Shown here: positions 33,386 to 44,644 of the stretch, in pieces
Position numbering within the stretch: position 1 is the first letter of the stretch
How the letters are laid out: the number at the start of each line of letters is the position of its first letter
Origin: Saccopteryx bilineata
Lineage: Eukaryota > Chordata > Mammalia > Chiroptera > Emballonuridae
Assembly (NCBI RefSeq): GCF_036850765.1
Contig: NC_089492.1
Coordinates: 98,537,022 to 98,601,021, forward strand
Length of the DNA: 64,000 bases
Direction: 5' to 3'
Translations under genes and position numbers: made by a program
The notes under the pieces: generated by a model
Told to the model about the DNA's origin: nothing
Seen by the model: only the letters and a program-made list of their open reading frames with translations
Database searches by the model: none

Positions 33386-33412
<27 letters not shown>
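33386..33412. repeat. Poly(T) tract
   Basis: About 26 consecutive T. No SINE or processed transcript is recognisable on the adjoining minus strand, so its origin is unclear. Confidence 0.9.
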
Positions 33413-33416
<4 letters not shown>

Positions 33417-36250
33417 AATTAAAGGCCTCTGACTTTTTACTGTTGCCTTTAGGCTCATTTGGGGTGGGAGGGAGACTGCCGTCCTGGCCTCCTGAAACTG
33501 GGTGCTTCCTCCCCACATGCTGTGCTCTGCAGCCCCAAGCAGTGAGAAGCCAGGACCCCCGCGGAGGCCAAGGTGGGCGGGACTGATGAGGCCCACGATG
33601 CAGAACTCCACTTGGGCAGCTGCTTCTTATCCACCTTATGGAATGAGGCAGCCAAGCTTGAGGGCCCCGTGCTCCAAGACTGAAGAAAGCCAGGTCACTA
33701 TGACCAGCGCGAGTCAGAGGGAGTTGGGGACAGGGCCGGCTAGAGATCCGACTGCACTCACATCCTTTCCCTGCCACTCCTCCCCGCCCCCATCAGGACT
33801 AGATGCTTCTGACCAGGAGTAAAAGCAGGCAGGGAGTAAAGCCCCAACGTGGAGACTGGCACTGACTAGGCACTTAGACGGTTTTAGTTGTTTAGGGTTG
33901 AAGAGGAATGGAGGAAATTCAAAAGACAAATAGTGCATTGACAGAAATATTGTTCCAGCGGGGTGAGCCCCTGACCAGTGCTAACCTGTCAGCTATTAGT
34001 GTATCCATCTCGGCTCTACAGGATGGTTTTCTGCAGCAAGGTTTCAAAAGACAAAAGCTCAGTTCTGTCAGGAGACAAAGAGAAGGGACTAGATGAAAGC
34101 AAAAGATAGAAGAAAACAACAGTGGGCAAGCAGGGTCCTAGGAAGAGGAGGTCGGACCTGGAAAGGAAGTGGGAAGCCAGGAAGCCTAAGGATAGGAAAA
34201 GTGGAGGAGCGCTTGGACATAGTGACCACAAGGGGGCGCTATGGCCCCATCATCACCCTGGGGCAGGCAGGGACTGGGGGGGGGGGGATTCCGAACTTCA
34301 ACTGGGCTTCACTCCCTCCCTCACCCCACTCTCACTCCCAGACCCTTCTAAAGGATTTGAGATCTCCAGTCCTGGGCCCCTGAGGATTGTCTCAGAGGAC
34401 TCTAAAGGGACCATTCCTTTTGAGCATTTTCATGGCGGGATGGAGGCACCAGGTAAGGAGTGAAGAAGCCTCCCTGACCTGCACCCCAACTCTGTCCCCC
34501 ATGTTTGATGCCTGGCACCCTGGGGGTAGGATAGAAAGTCATCTCTGCCCAAAGGCTGCAGATGAGTTTGGCTCCGACAGAGGACGTGGCTGGCAGCAGG
34601 AGCTTACATACCCTGAAGCCTGTTTTCTCAGAACTTAAAGCAGGGAAGCGCTGGTCCTGGCTCTCCTTGTCCCATGGCAAATTCAGCCAGGACTGAAAAT
34701 GTAAGCCAGAGTGTTAGGTGTCCACCCACAGTGAACCCCAGAGGGGAGGCGGAGGGCCACCCTGTGGCCAACAGTGGCTGGGACTCGCATTTAGGAGCAC
34801 AGACGCTGAGCCCAGGCATTGCATGGGCTTAGGACCATGTTCAACCACCCCTGTGCCCCTCTGTCTGAGACCCAGCACCTGTTGTCTAGAATCAGAACAT
34901 ACTCACCCCAGGGCAGACACCCTGTCAAATTCTATATCCTCCTCGGCTTCTCTGTTTTCAGTCTGGTCCTCAGACACAGAAAGCTCCCATCTCTACAACC
35001 TTCCTCATGTTACCTTTTCCTAGATGATGGCTTAACAGGTATTAGTTACAGTTCAAGGTCATTGATTTCTTTCAAGAAGATTTCAGAGAGACCTAGGCCC
35101 CCCCAAGTTTAAATCACATCTCAGGATGGTTCTTCCACAAACTCAGACATTCTTTCAAAACATATTTATTGGTTTTCTCTTGCTTTTCCAGAGGCGTGGA
35201 AAAGGCAAGCTTAGGAACCACGTGTGGTGAGACTCTGGGCTACTTGTTTCAGCCTCTGAGGACACTTCTGGGAAGGCACTGAGCCACGCAAGGCAAGCTC
35301 AGGTGTGATACTTGCAGGTGATCACTGAGAGTCTGGCCCCACTGAGACAAGAGGAGACACCAGCAGAATCCAGGCACGGGTGGGATCCTGAGCTGTCCAT
35401 CCTCAGCGGGACCCTGCTCAGCAGGCTGCTGTAACTTGGGGAGACCTCTACCTTCAAACCAGAATGCAAGGAAGAGGAGCAGAGTCAGAATACTGGACAA
35501 GACTATGGAGAGATTGTGGATTCAGGAACCGCAGCTATGGCATTGGAGGATGGGGATGAATGGGAAATTCTGGAAGTGGGGGCTGCCCGGGCAGCCAGGC
35601 TGCCTCTGACACACCCGATCCTCATTTGGATTTGAGCAAAGGAGACTTAAGAGCAGGAGGAAGGCACCCAGGAGCCTGTGAGTCGTGCCTAAGCCTCTGG
35701 ATCCCACATCTGAGGATCATGACTTACTATCAGCTTTGAGCCGTGGTAGTACCGTCGCCTCTGAGGTTTAACCAAGGCACGATTGTTACTGATTGAAAAC
35801 ATGAGACTGAATTCCAGCCCCTCCTCCCTCCAGTGGCAGGCTGAGGCTCCACATTCATTTCCTGCCTTGGTCAGAATTGGCCGGGGAACAGGACAAGCCT
35901 GCTGGTGGATCCTGCCAGTGGCTCCAGCCAGGAGAGGCTGCAGAGAATAAAGGCAGGCACAAAGGGGTTCCCCAGGGAATGAAGCATGGACCTGAACAGC
36001 GGATGCCCCCTTGCATCTCATGCAGGTCCTTCTAGAGCCCCAGGCACATGCTTAGGGAGGGTGTCGAAGGTCACTGTTGTAAGCCCATCTTGCGGCCATG
36101 ATGCCACAATGCTGTGATGCTCTGAAGACAGCCCGGCTGCCCAGCTATTTTCCACAGGAAGACAGGCTGTCATCACGCCACATTCCCCTGGGTTCTGAAG
36201 ATGGTCAGCTCTGCAGCTAGAGAAAATCAGACACCCAGAGTGTTATTGGA
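33413..36250. other. Unique, moderately GC-rich sequence
   Basis: No repeat family or conserved ORF recognised apart from the CTCF-like site at 34223. Overlapping ORFs on both strands are typical of GC-rich non-coding DNA. Confidence 0.45.
34223..34241 (+). promoter_or_regulatory. Strong CTCF-like motif
   Basis: TGACCACAAGGGGGCGCTA has the CTCF core with one favourable variant and the GCGCTA flank. Unique DNA, plus orientation. Confidence 0.65.
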
Positions 36251-36254
36251 GGGT

Positions 36255-36350
36255 TTAGCCAAAGCCCCTCACATTTTATAATCAGGTTCAGACAGGTTAA
36301 GCAACTTCACAGAGCTAGATCTAGTCTGTAACCCTTGATTCCTGACTCCT
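36255..36350 (-). mobile_element. MIR-like fossil
   Basis: 'attttataatcaggttcaga', 'caggttaagcaacttcacag' and 'agctagatctagtctgtaac' fit antisense MIR, diverged. Confidence 0.6.
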
Positions 36351-36419
36351 GAGTGCTTCCTTTCTGACACAAGAATTTTCTAGAATGTCTTTGAAAGAAA
36401 TCAAGAAATAAGCAGCTCT

Positions 36420-36538
36420 AACCTGGCCAGTTGGCTCAGTGGTGGAGTGTCGGCCCAGCATGTAGAAGTTCCAGGTCTGATTCCCGGCCAGGGCACACGG
36501 GAGAAGTGCCCATCTGCTTCTCCACCCCTCCTCCTTTC

Positions 36539-36582
<44 letters not shown>

Positions 36583-36788
36583 CTCCCCTCCTGCAGTCAT
36601 GATTCAATTAGAGTGAATTGGCCCCGGATGCTGAGGATGGCTCCATGGCCTCTGCCTCAGGTGCTAAAAAATGGCTCCGGTTGCAACAGAGCAAATGGGC
36701 AGAGCAGCGCCCCCCTGGTGGGCTTGCCGGGTGGATCTAGGAGTCTCTCTGCCTCCCCTCCTCTAAATAAATAAATAAATAAATAAGA
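36420..36788 (+). mobile_element. Older copy of the ~400-bp SINE
   Basis: Head 'acctggccagttggctcagt', internal expanded (CT)n at about 36541-36582 and an (AAAT)n tail. Target duplication AGCAGCTCT at 36411-36419 and 36789-36797. The CTCF-like box is present as cgcccccctggtggg with an extra C. Confidence 0.93.
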
Positions 36789-36797
36789 AGCAGCTCT

Positions 36798-38014
36798 GAT
36801 CAGAGTATCAAAAATCAGTTTCAAAACTGTGATAAGTGGGTCAAAGTGGGCCCTTACCAAATGAACACCCCACCGCACCATTTCTTTAGCGTGATTCTGA
36901 GAGCCACACCTCAGGAGAGCCACTACTCACGCCTTCCTGTTTCCCCCTCAGTCCCCTTGCTGGGAAGGGAAGCCGCAGGCCTGCCTCAGAGAGATGCATG
37001 AGGCAGCCACGGAGCAACACACACAGTAATGTCTCACCAATCCTGAAGTCACTTCTCCAGCTTACAATCAAGAGCAAGGAAGTAGAAAAGGCCCCAAACA
37101 GCCAGCATCGACATCACAAATGTCCAGGTTCCAACGTTCAGGCCACTTGCTCACTGAAAAGCCTCTCAGACTCATTTAGATCCTTTCCAACTCTTGTTTC
37201 ACAAACAGTTCTAAAAGCTTACCTTTTAGGTTTTTGTTTTTTGGTTTTATTATTATTTTTTGATCTCTGGAATATCAGAAACCGCCAACAAATTAAAAGG
37301 GGTTGAACTGCTAATGAAGGCATATTGAGAATTGCAGAAGAGATAGTTAGCTGTAAGATGCCTGGTAGCAAAAATAAAAAACATAGAAATAGAAGTCCCG
37401 AAAGCACTGAAACCCGGAATTATTTTAGCATAGGACTCAATAGCCATGCACACCTCAGTAAACTTGAATGTATTACTGGTTGCCTGAATCACATACACAA
37501 AAAAGGAGTTCTTCAACTCATCTTTTGATTACAAGAATAATGGCCCAGCTTCACCCAGTTCAAAGCACTCCTCTGAGTCCATACATCATTTTCAGTGTGG
37601 AAAATGAGACATCCCTCCCTGCTCAGGAACCAGGCCCTGTGTTAGCACTTCCTCTTCAGATGTATTTAACATGCAACAGACAGATGCACTCAGCATTTCC
37701 ACCCTTTTAGCAGATAAGAATATGACTTTAAATTGGCACAAGGATTCTTCAGAGATGGTACACAGAAATAGAGCGTGCAAGATATTGCAGGAATGTCTAA
37801 AACCCTTGAGAACAAGCAATAGCCAAGCTCCCATAAGCAGTTGGAAGCTTCTATTTATCTACAAACAATTGACATGCTCCAGATAATCTTTCTTTTCTGT
37901 TTATTAAAGGAGGCCCTAAGAGCCCCTCTAGGCCACTGTTGAAGGATTGGATGAATGGATGGATGGGTGGTAAATAAAATAAACCTGGCAACATAGCTGG
38001 AGTTATTTGAAAAT
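36798..38014. other. Unique sequence, no gene recognised
   Basis: No recognisable repeats or exons. Several 60-100-codon ORFs on both strands are unsupported. Confidence 0.45.
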
Positions 38015-38023
38015 AACAAATCA

Positions 38024-38144
38024 GCCCTGGCTGGTTGGCACAGTGGTAGAGTTTTGGCCTGGCATGTAGATATTCCAGGTTTGTTTCCCCGGTCAGGGTA
38101 CACAAGAGAAGAGCCCATCTGCTTATCTACCCCTCCCCCTCTCA

Positions 38145-38196
<52 letters not shown>

Positions 38197-38415
38197 TCCT
38201 AGAGCCATAGCTCAGTTGGAGTCAGTTGACCCCGGGTGCTGAAGATGGATGGCTCCATGGCCTCTACCTCAAGCACTAAGAAGAACTCAGTTGCTGAGTA
38301 ATGGAGCAACGCCCCAGATGGGCAGAGCATCGCTCCCTAGTGAGCTTGCTGAGTGGATTCTGGTTGGAGCGCATGTGGGAGTCTGTCTCTCTGCCTCCCT
38401 TCCTCTCACTGAATA

Positions 38416-38462
<47 letters not shown>

Positions 38463-38511
38463 GAGGGAGGGAAGGAGGGAGGGAGGGAGGGAGGAAGAAA
38501 GAAAAGAAAAA
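38024..38511 (+). mobile_element. Diverged ~400-bp SINE with expanded simple repeats
   Basis: Head 'gccctggctggttggcacag'. The pyrimidine region is expanded to (CT)n (38144-38190), and the tail to (AAAT)n (38415-38462) followed by (GGGA)n. Target duplication AACAAATCA at 38015-38023 and 38512-38520. Confidence 0.92.
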
Positions 38512-38685
38512 AACAAATCATCTTTCTTTAAATATAACCTCTGCATACTTTCACCGATTCATACATTGCTCCCAAAGAATCTGCATCGGCAAGGCCTGAA
38601 AGTATTAATATTTATATCTTTTGGATGATGTTTTCTCCTTTTAGTCTAGCATGGCGTCCAATATTCAGATGAAAAATCAGGAATC

Positions 38686-39171
38686 AAAGGATGTATAAAG
38701 AGCTTCCCAAACAAGAAAAAACTAAAGGAGTTCATCACCACCAAACCAGTATTACATGAAATGTTAAATATGAACAATAAAATGATAATAAAAAACATAT
38801 CTTTCAACAATTGAATCTAAAAAAAGATAAAATAAACGAACGAGCAGAACAGAAACAGACTCATAGATACAGAGAACATGTTGAGGGTTGCCAGATGGGA
38901 GGAAGGCTGGGGGATGGGTGAAGGAGGTGAAGGGGTTAAGAAGTACATATTGGTTGTTACAGAATCGTTATGGGGATGTAAAGTACAACATAGGAAAATA
39001 GTCAACCATATTCTAATAACTATGTATGGTGTCAGATGGGTACAAGATTTCTCAGGACAATCGCTTAGTAAGTTATATGTTTAATCACTGGAGTGTACAC
39101 CTGAAACTAATATAATATTGTATGTCAACTGTAATTGAAAAATAAAAAATGATTTAAAAAAAACTAAAAAA
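38686..39171 (+). mobile_element. HAL1 (half-L1) element, 5'-truncated
   Basis: The left part encodes an ORF1-like C-terminus (FPNKKKLKEFITTKPVLHEM type, near 38702-38765). It passes directly into a HAL1-style 3' region with 'gaacagaaacagactcatag', 'ggttgccagatgggaggaag', 'tgtacacctgaaactaatat' and 'gtcaactgtaattgaaaaat', ending in an A-rich tail. No ORF2 sequence lies between. That ORF1-to-3'UTR join defines the HAL1 lineage, which depends on L1 for transposition. Confidence 0.85.
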
Positions 39172-39257
39172 GTAAAATGATATTAATATCTTAAAAAAGA
39201 AAGAATCTATCCATTTAGTAGTTTCTAAGTATCCAGATGGCTGGCATGAGTAGATAT

Positions 39258-39345
39258 AAGCATTGTGCATCCATTCATTCAACAAATATTTATTAAGTGT
39301 CTGCTCCATGCCTGGCTTTCTGCTAGGCCCTGAAAACCCCAAACT
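39258..39345 (+). mobile_element. L2 3' terminus
   Basis: 'cattcattcaacaaatattt' and 'attaagtgtctgctccatgc' are the signature end of L2. Confidence 0.8.
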
Positions 39346-39508
39346 GAGTAAGATTGATTATTCAGTCAACTTCACAAAACCACATCATCTTGAAGCAGAA
39401 GGAAGAAAGCAACCATGTGTATAACTTGCTCCATGTCTAGCACTGTTTTAGGCACCATCCTAACATACCAGTTTTTGTTTCATGACAATTGTCGAAAGTA
39501 GGGATAAC

Positions 39509-40098
39509 CAGTCATTGGATCCAAGTAATCTAACAACCAGTTATTTGCCTAATGACCATTGTAACTATAAAAAACCGATATATCGAAGGTAGTTTATTAT
39601 TTCATGCATTTAATACTTAAAAAAGAACAATAGAAGAGGTACACAAAACTAGATTATGTTATAAGAAAGAGTTTTAAAATATTAATGAAAAAAATTAAAT
39701 AAAACCTGACCAAAAAAAACAATAAAACTTATTTAATAAGACATTTCCATATTGCTTCTTGATCGGCATCCTCACGTGCAATTTTCTTTGCTTTTATCCG
39801 AGCATCATGGGCTGTGTGATTTATCCCTGACCATCTTTTCACTGTAGGAGTAGGATCCCATCCATTACCTATGGACGGATTGAACATTACTACGGCACTT
39901 AGAAAACACTGTTGCGCAGATGAATGTTAAAAAAGAGTAAGAAATGTGAATTTGCGATTGCCACATTGGGCGGCTGCTCAGGTGCCCAGCAAGTACCCTC
40001 ATTACAAATGCCATTTTAACAACCAGTTCGCCAAACTCAACAAAAAATTAGGTATTGGTTCTGCCAAACTGGTGCAAAGTGGCTGAATCCCACCACTG
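39509..40098 (-). mobile_element. Non-autonomous hAT-like DNA transposon, 590 bp
   Basis: Left end cagtcattggatccaag and right end (reverse complement) cagtggtgggattcagc are related inverted termini beginning CAGT, as in hAT elements. Subterminal 'taacaaccagtt' occurs near both ends. The 8-bp flanks GGGATAAC and GATACAAC agree at five positions. A 52-codon ORF lies on the minus strand. I am confident of a DNA transposon, less of the exact family. Confidence 0.7.
39729..39887 (-). CDS. 52-codon ORF retained in the hAT-like element
   Basis: ATG at 39887, stop TAA at 39729-39731. The peptide starts MFNPSIGNGWDPTPTVKRWS, continues with a basic, helix-forming stretch (HTAHDARIKAKKIARED) and ends EAIWKCLIK. 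It is soluble, with no signal peptide or membrane segment. The element is too short for a transposase, so this may be an internal-deletion remnant that remains open or a captured exon. A reading frame free of stops in otherwise decayed DNA is the main reason to list it. Confidence 0.3.
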   Translation of the reverse strand: MFNPSIGNGWDPTPTVKRWSGINHTAHDARIKAKKIAREDADQEAIWKCLIK

Positions 40099-40099
40099 G

Positions 40100-40210
40100 A
40101 TACAACCCTTAAACAGATGAACTGAAACTCGGAGAGGTCAAGTAACTTGTTCAAGCTACGTAACCAGCAAAAATCACAGTGAGAACTGCAGCCCATTGCT
40201 CTGCACAGCC
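40100..40210 (-). mobile_element. MIR fossil
   Basis: 'acagatgaactgaaactcgg', 'agaggtcaagtaacttgttc' and 'gctacgtaaccagcaaaaat' are antisense MIR. Confidence 0.8.
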
Positions 40211-40261
40211 CAAAGTAAGGGCCTGTGCGGGCCATCTGCTACATCTCTTCAGGAAAATAAT

Positions 40262-40405
40262 AAGCTCTTCTGAGCCTCAATTTCTCCATCTGTCTAATAG
40301 GACCACAATGCCTTTTCAGAAGTTACTTGTGGGAATCAAAGAAAATGATATCTGTGGGGTCTCCTGTATTTGGATCCTACACACACTAGGTACTAAGCGA
40401 GTGTT
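40262..40405 (+). mobile_element. MIR fossil, sense
   Basis: 'cctcaatttctccatctgtc' then 'taggaccacaatgccttttc' and 'tgggaatcaaagaaaatgat' follow the sense MIR 3' half. Confidence 0.7.
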
Positions 40406-41000
40406 TATTATGTGGGTGCAGTCTCCGAGCCCTCTTCTACACCGACCTCCCACCTCAAAGGTCCTCTGGCAGTGAGGACCCCAAATGCTTCCAGAGCAGG
40501 CAGCTCACGGCTGCCTGAAGCACTCTGTTCTAGACTTGGGAGGCCTCACTCACCTGGCATCCTTTGTGCCCAGACCACGCCAGGTGTAAGGAAGAAAGCA
40601 CACAGTCCTCCCCAGAGAAGTGATAGTTTAGCTGTGGAGACGAGGTCTGTCTAAAGAAGCATTCAAGAACTCTCTGAAATACATCATCTTCGAGAACAGG
40701 AATAGCAGGCAATGGAGGTCTGGCAGTCTCCTTCTTCCTCCCTTAGCCTCAACCCTCTCCATCTCTAGAAGGAGCTGAACTGACCCCCTGCCAGGCCAAA
40801 CCTCCTGGACAAGAGTGGCCAGGCCCCCTTGGATGCTGATGCTCACCGAGCTGTTTCCTTCTCTCCCTCTCCCTCCTGCTCAGTCTCCTTTTGAGCTGTT
40901 GTCCCACATGACTCCTAAGCCAGCCAAATATCTCCCAGCCTTGTGAGAGACCAGTCTTGTCCTAATGTTTTCTCACCTAAACCACCATGAAAAAGTGATC
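40406..41000. other. Unique sequence, no gene recognised
   Basis: Mixed GC sequence with unsupported short ORFs on both strands. Confidence 0.45.
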
Positions 41001-41013
41001 AAAAAGATGATTT

Positions 41014-41391
41014 GGGCCCTGGCCAGGCCAGTTGGCTCAGTGGTAGAGCATTGGCCCAGTGTGTGGATGTCCCAGGTTTCATTCCTGGTCAGGGCACACA
41101 GGAGAAGCACCCATCTGCTTCTCCACCCCTGCCCCTCTCCTTCCTCTTTGTCTCTCTCTTCCCTTCCCACAGCCAAGGTTCCATTGGAGTAAAGTTGGTC
41201 CGGGCGCTGAGGATGGCTCCATGGTTTCTGCCTCAGGTGCTAGAATGGCTCTGGCTGCAACAGAGCAACGCCCCAGATGGGCAGAGCATCGCCCCCTGGT
41301 GGGCATGCCCGGTGGATCCCGGGTGGGTGCATGCTGGAGTCTCTCTGACTGCTTCCCTGCTTTTAACTTTGGAAAAATACCAAAAAAAAAA
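41014..41391 (+). mobile_element. ~380-bp SINE with target duplication
   Basis: Head 'gggccctggccaggccagtt', body as at 18565, tail 'aaaaataccaaaaa'. Target duplication AAAAAGATGATTT at 41001-41013 and 41392-41404. One CTCF-core-like box, cgccccctggtgggc, near 41290. Confidence 0.95.
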
Positions 41392-41650
41392 AAAAAGATG
41401 ATTTTGTAACTATGTTAAACCACAGTCAGAGGGCACAAGGACCCCCACAGTCCACCACTCTTAACTGGCAACCCCTGAAGTGTGTATGTTAAAAGTTCAA
41501 GTTCCTGAATCTGGCCTTTCAGAAGATAGTCCATCTCTGTGACTTCTAAATGGTAAACCCAGACAAGTTATAATAGTTAACCTCATTAGCCTTGATTTGT
41601 TCATCTACAAAATAGTTCCTCCCTTAAAATGTTCTGGTAAATAACCAAGA

Positions 41651-41982
41651 TCAGCAAACTATGTACCATGGGTCACTGCCTGTTTCTCTGAATCCTGTGA
41701 GCTAAGAATGGTTTGTTTATTTGTTTCATTTTAAATGATTGAAAAAAAATTCAGAAGATGAATATTTTGTGACACATGAAAATTCTATGAAATTCAAATT
41801 CAGGGATCCATAAATAAATTTCTATTTGAACACAGCCATGAACGTTTATTTACAGATTGCCTATGGCTAGCTTTTTTTTTTATACAAGGGCAAAGTTGAA
41901 TAGTTGCAACAGAGACGTTATAGCGCACAGCCTCAAGTATTTACCATCTGGCTCTTTACAGAGAACGTTTGCCGATCCCTGG
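41651..41982 (-). mobile_element. hAT-type MER fossil
   Basis: 'atcagcaaactatgtaccat' at the left, 'atttgaacacagccatgaac' and 'tagttgcaacagagacgtta' inside, and 'gagaacgtttgccgatccct' at the right. These are the reverse-oriented landmarks of a common non-autonomous mammalian DNA element. The same family in the other orientation is at 46350-46578. Confidence 0.75.
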
Positions 41983-42404
41983 TAAAGAGCAAAGGAAGCA
42001 ATGCATGGAAGTGCCTATAACAGTAAATAATGTCAGCTCTCATTTTCTCCTGTCACCATCTTGCTCCCATTTGCTTTGGGAGATACATTCCCAAGTAATT
42101 ACAAAGATTTTCTAAATTATTTTTTAAATCACTGCATAATACACTGTTCCCTGTAGAGCATATGGTGGTGTCTAGTTCTAACTGGCATTATTAATATACA
42201 ACACATTGACTGTCTTGAGATGACAGAGAGGCGATGGAAGAGAGGTCCCATCCCCCCAATGTCATCCTCTAGACTTATTCTTACTGGAATACATGGTGGA
42301 AGGACCTGGAATGGAAGCCAATAATAACACAGCTTCCAGATTTGTTTGTGTCACAGCACATAGAAGGGAGAAAGGGCCTTAGAAGTTATTTGATCCAGTC
42401 ACCT

Positions 42405-42480
42405 CTGTTTCATAAATGAGAAATCTGGGCCCTGATGAACTTCAGGAACTCAGCCAAGAACACCCAAATCTCTGTGACAC
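42405..42480 (-). mobile_element. MIR fossil
   Basis: 'ctctgtttcataaatgagaa' followed by 'ggaactcagccaagaacacc' fits antisense MIR; short and diverged. Confidence 0.5.
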
Positions 42481-42654
42481 CCCCACATCTTGTTGTCCCT
42501 CTGAGTGTGCTTCCCTTCCCTTTGATTTTAGATCTTTGGCTCCAATGACATGTCCTGACTATCATCTGATGTGACCTTAAAAACATGGTTATGTGCAGGT
42601 CCTAGTTTATTAAATATTAATAACCTTGAAAGCAAATCAAATTGATTATTTAAA

Positions 42655-42764
42655 ATTTATTTTACTATTTTAAATTCTATTTCTTGATTTTTGAGAGAGA
42701 GGTAGGGGGAAAGAGGGAAAGAGGGAGGGAGAGATGGAGGAAGAGAGAGAGGGAGAGAAGGAAG

Positions 42765-42798
<34 letters not shown>

Positions 42799-42924
42799 CT
42801 GATTTGTTGTTTCATTTATTTATGTATTTATTGGTTGATTCTTGTATGTGCCCTGACTGGGGATAGAACCACAACCTTGGTGTATTGGGATGACATTCTA
42901 ACAACTAAGCTACCTGGCCAGGGC
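42655..42924 (-). mobile_element. Ves-like SINE with expanded GA tract
   Basis: Minus-strand SINE of the older type: tRNA head GCCCTGGCCAGGTAGCTTAG at 42924, 'gtatgtgccctgactgggga' and the (GA)-rich expansion at 42695-42800. It is inserted at the end of an old L1. Confidence 0.85.
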
Positions 42925-43255
42925 TATTTTATTATTATTTTTTTAATTGAAGTATAATTGACATATAATGTTATATTAGCTTCAGGTGTACCACATAGTG
43001 ATTTAATATTTGTATACATTGTGAAATGATCACCATGATAAATAATTAACATCTGTCACCACACATAGTTAGAAAAATTTTTTTTGTGATAACTTTTACT
43101 CACTTAGCAACTTTCCAATATGCGATCCAGTATAATTAATTATAGGCACCATGCTGTACATTATATCCCCATGAGTTATTTTGTAACTGGAAGTTTGTTC
43201 CTTTTGACCCCCTTCACCCATTTTGCTCATCCCCAACCCCCTTAAATTCATTCTT
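42925..43255 (-). mobile_element. Old L1 3' UTR (L1M type)
   Basis: 'attgaagtataattgacata', 'gcttcaggtgtaccacatag', 'gaaatgatcaccatgataaa' and 'tgtaactggaagtttgttcc' are reverse-oriented L1M 3' UTR landmarks. Confidence 0.85.
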
Positions 43256-43489
43256 AAAACAAAGGTGCATCTACCCTGCCCCAACCTCGACATCCATTCC
43301 TGAGCAAATGTAGGCTCTTCAGTGTCCCTAATCAAGCCTGTCCATGTTGAGCCCAACACTTCACAGGGTCCTGGCACCACCCTCGCTCAGCTGCCTGTCA
43401 AAGGTCCAGAACAGGTGAGAAAACTGAGCCAGCCAGGCAGGGAGCAGGGGAACAGCAGGACAGAAGAGGCATTCACTTTCCCCTCCATG

Positions 43490-43760
43490 TCGCGATACCA
43501 ACCAAAATTACCTTTAAGTGAGGAAGAAAGTCATTATTTAATTAATAGGATTGCGTCAATTGAGGAAAATTTGTCTCCAGTGTAAACAAGCAGAATGTTT
43601 CTGCGCTCTGTGTAAACAAGGTTAAATTACTTGCAGATCCAGGCGATGAGAGAGATGTAGGAAGTGAATCTGAAGCCTGACACATTCAAGGTCTGGGAAT
43701 CAAAAATAATGGGAATTGTTCTGATTTTGCCAGCAGAATGGAGCTCACAGATGGCCACGC
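43490..43760. promoter_or_regulatory. Candidate enhancer with paired FOX motifs
   Basis: TGTAAACAAG occurs at 43581-43590 and again at 43611-43620, exactly 30 bp apart in the same orientation, about three helical turns. TAATTAATA and ATTGCGTCAAT (C/EBP- or bZIP-like) lie 30-50 bp upstream, and a GGTTAAATTAC homeobox/HNF1-like site lies immediately downstream. The sequence is not repeat-derived as far as I can see. Function is inferred from motif clustering only. Confidence 0.35.
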
Positions 43761-44525
43761 CTCCGTGCAGAACCAAGGATTCTTGTGCCCTTCCCTTTGT
43801 TCGTGAGAAGGTTCCTAACCTCCTCCAGTGACCATATATATCCCTTACGTGTCCATCAGAGAAACACAGCCACCACACACCTAGGCCCTGGGTCACCCCA
43901 GCAGGGATCTGACCTGCCCTCCATCGGCCACCTTCTTGGCCTCCTTTGGGACAGACTGTGGCGGCCCAGACAAGAGAGTAAGAGAGGCTGGCCTGCTGAG
44001 AAGAGCTTCGCATTTTAAACGAAGAAAGAAAGAAAGTGAAATGAAACATATTTGACCTGGGAAGAAATATTGTAGAAGACCTCTTGAGTTGCCAAAGTGA
44101 CAAATTAGACAGGGAGGCCAAGCAAATGCGAACTCCTGGGGAGTTGTCAGAGCCCAGCTGGAGTAGACTGGGCTGGGGTGATGGGATGCTTTATCCGGGT
44201 CGGGTCAGGTCGGGGAAACCCAAAGGAACGCGCCACAGAGCTCAACAGTCTGCCCTTTGTACTGGTATTTATCTAAGTCGTCAATTTTGTAGCCACATTA
44301 CCTTCCCAGTCAGCAGGAAAGCAGATATAGGTGCCGTCAAGAGGCCTGGCTGTGGTTTGCACCGCATAATGACAGATGCCAAAAACAAAGGGGAGGGGAG
44401 AAGGCACTTGGGAGAGACCACAAAAGAGCCTTTATAATTATGCCTCTGCCTCCCTGGGGGGCCTGCCACTCCCCCTCCTGTTGCGGAGGTACCCAGCCTG
44501 CGGTGAGGGGGGGGTGCTGCTGCCT

Positions 44526-44562
44526 CCCCCACCCCCACCCCCACCCCCACCCCCACCCCCAC
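44526..44562. repeat. (CCCCCA)n hexamer repeat
   Basis: Six consecutive ccccca-type units. The G-rich complementary strand has six runs of five G and could form a G-quadruplex. Confidence 0.95.
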
Positions 44563-44644
44563 CTCCGGACGTGCGGGGCAGCTGCCCAGCACGCGTCTAT
44601 TAATAACCGTGCAGGGACTTGCAGGGAGCTGTTACGTCGCTGTC

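Noticed and set aside
33367..33777. 136-codon minus-strand ORF ending in poly-Lys
   Set aside because: It runs through the poly(T) tract and overlaps several other open frames in GC-rich DNA; no domain seen.
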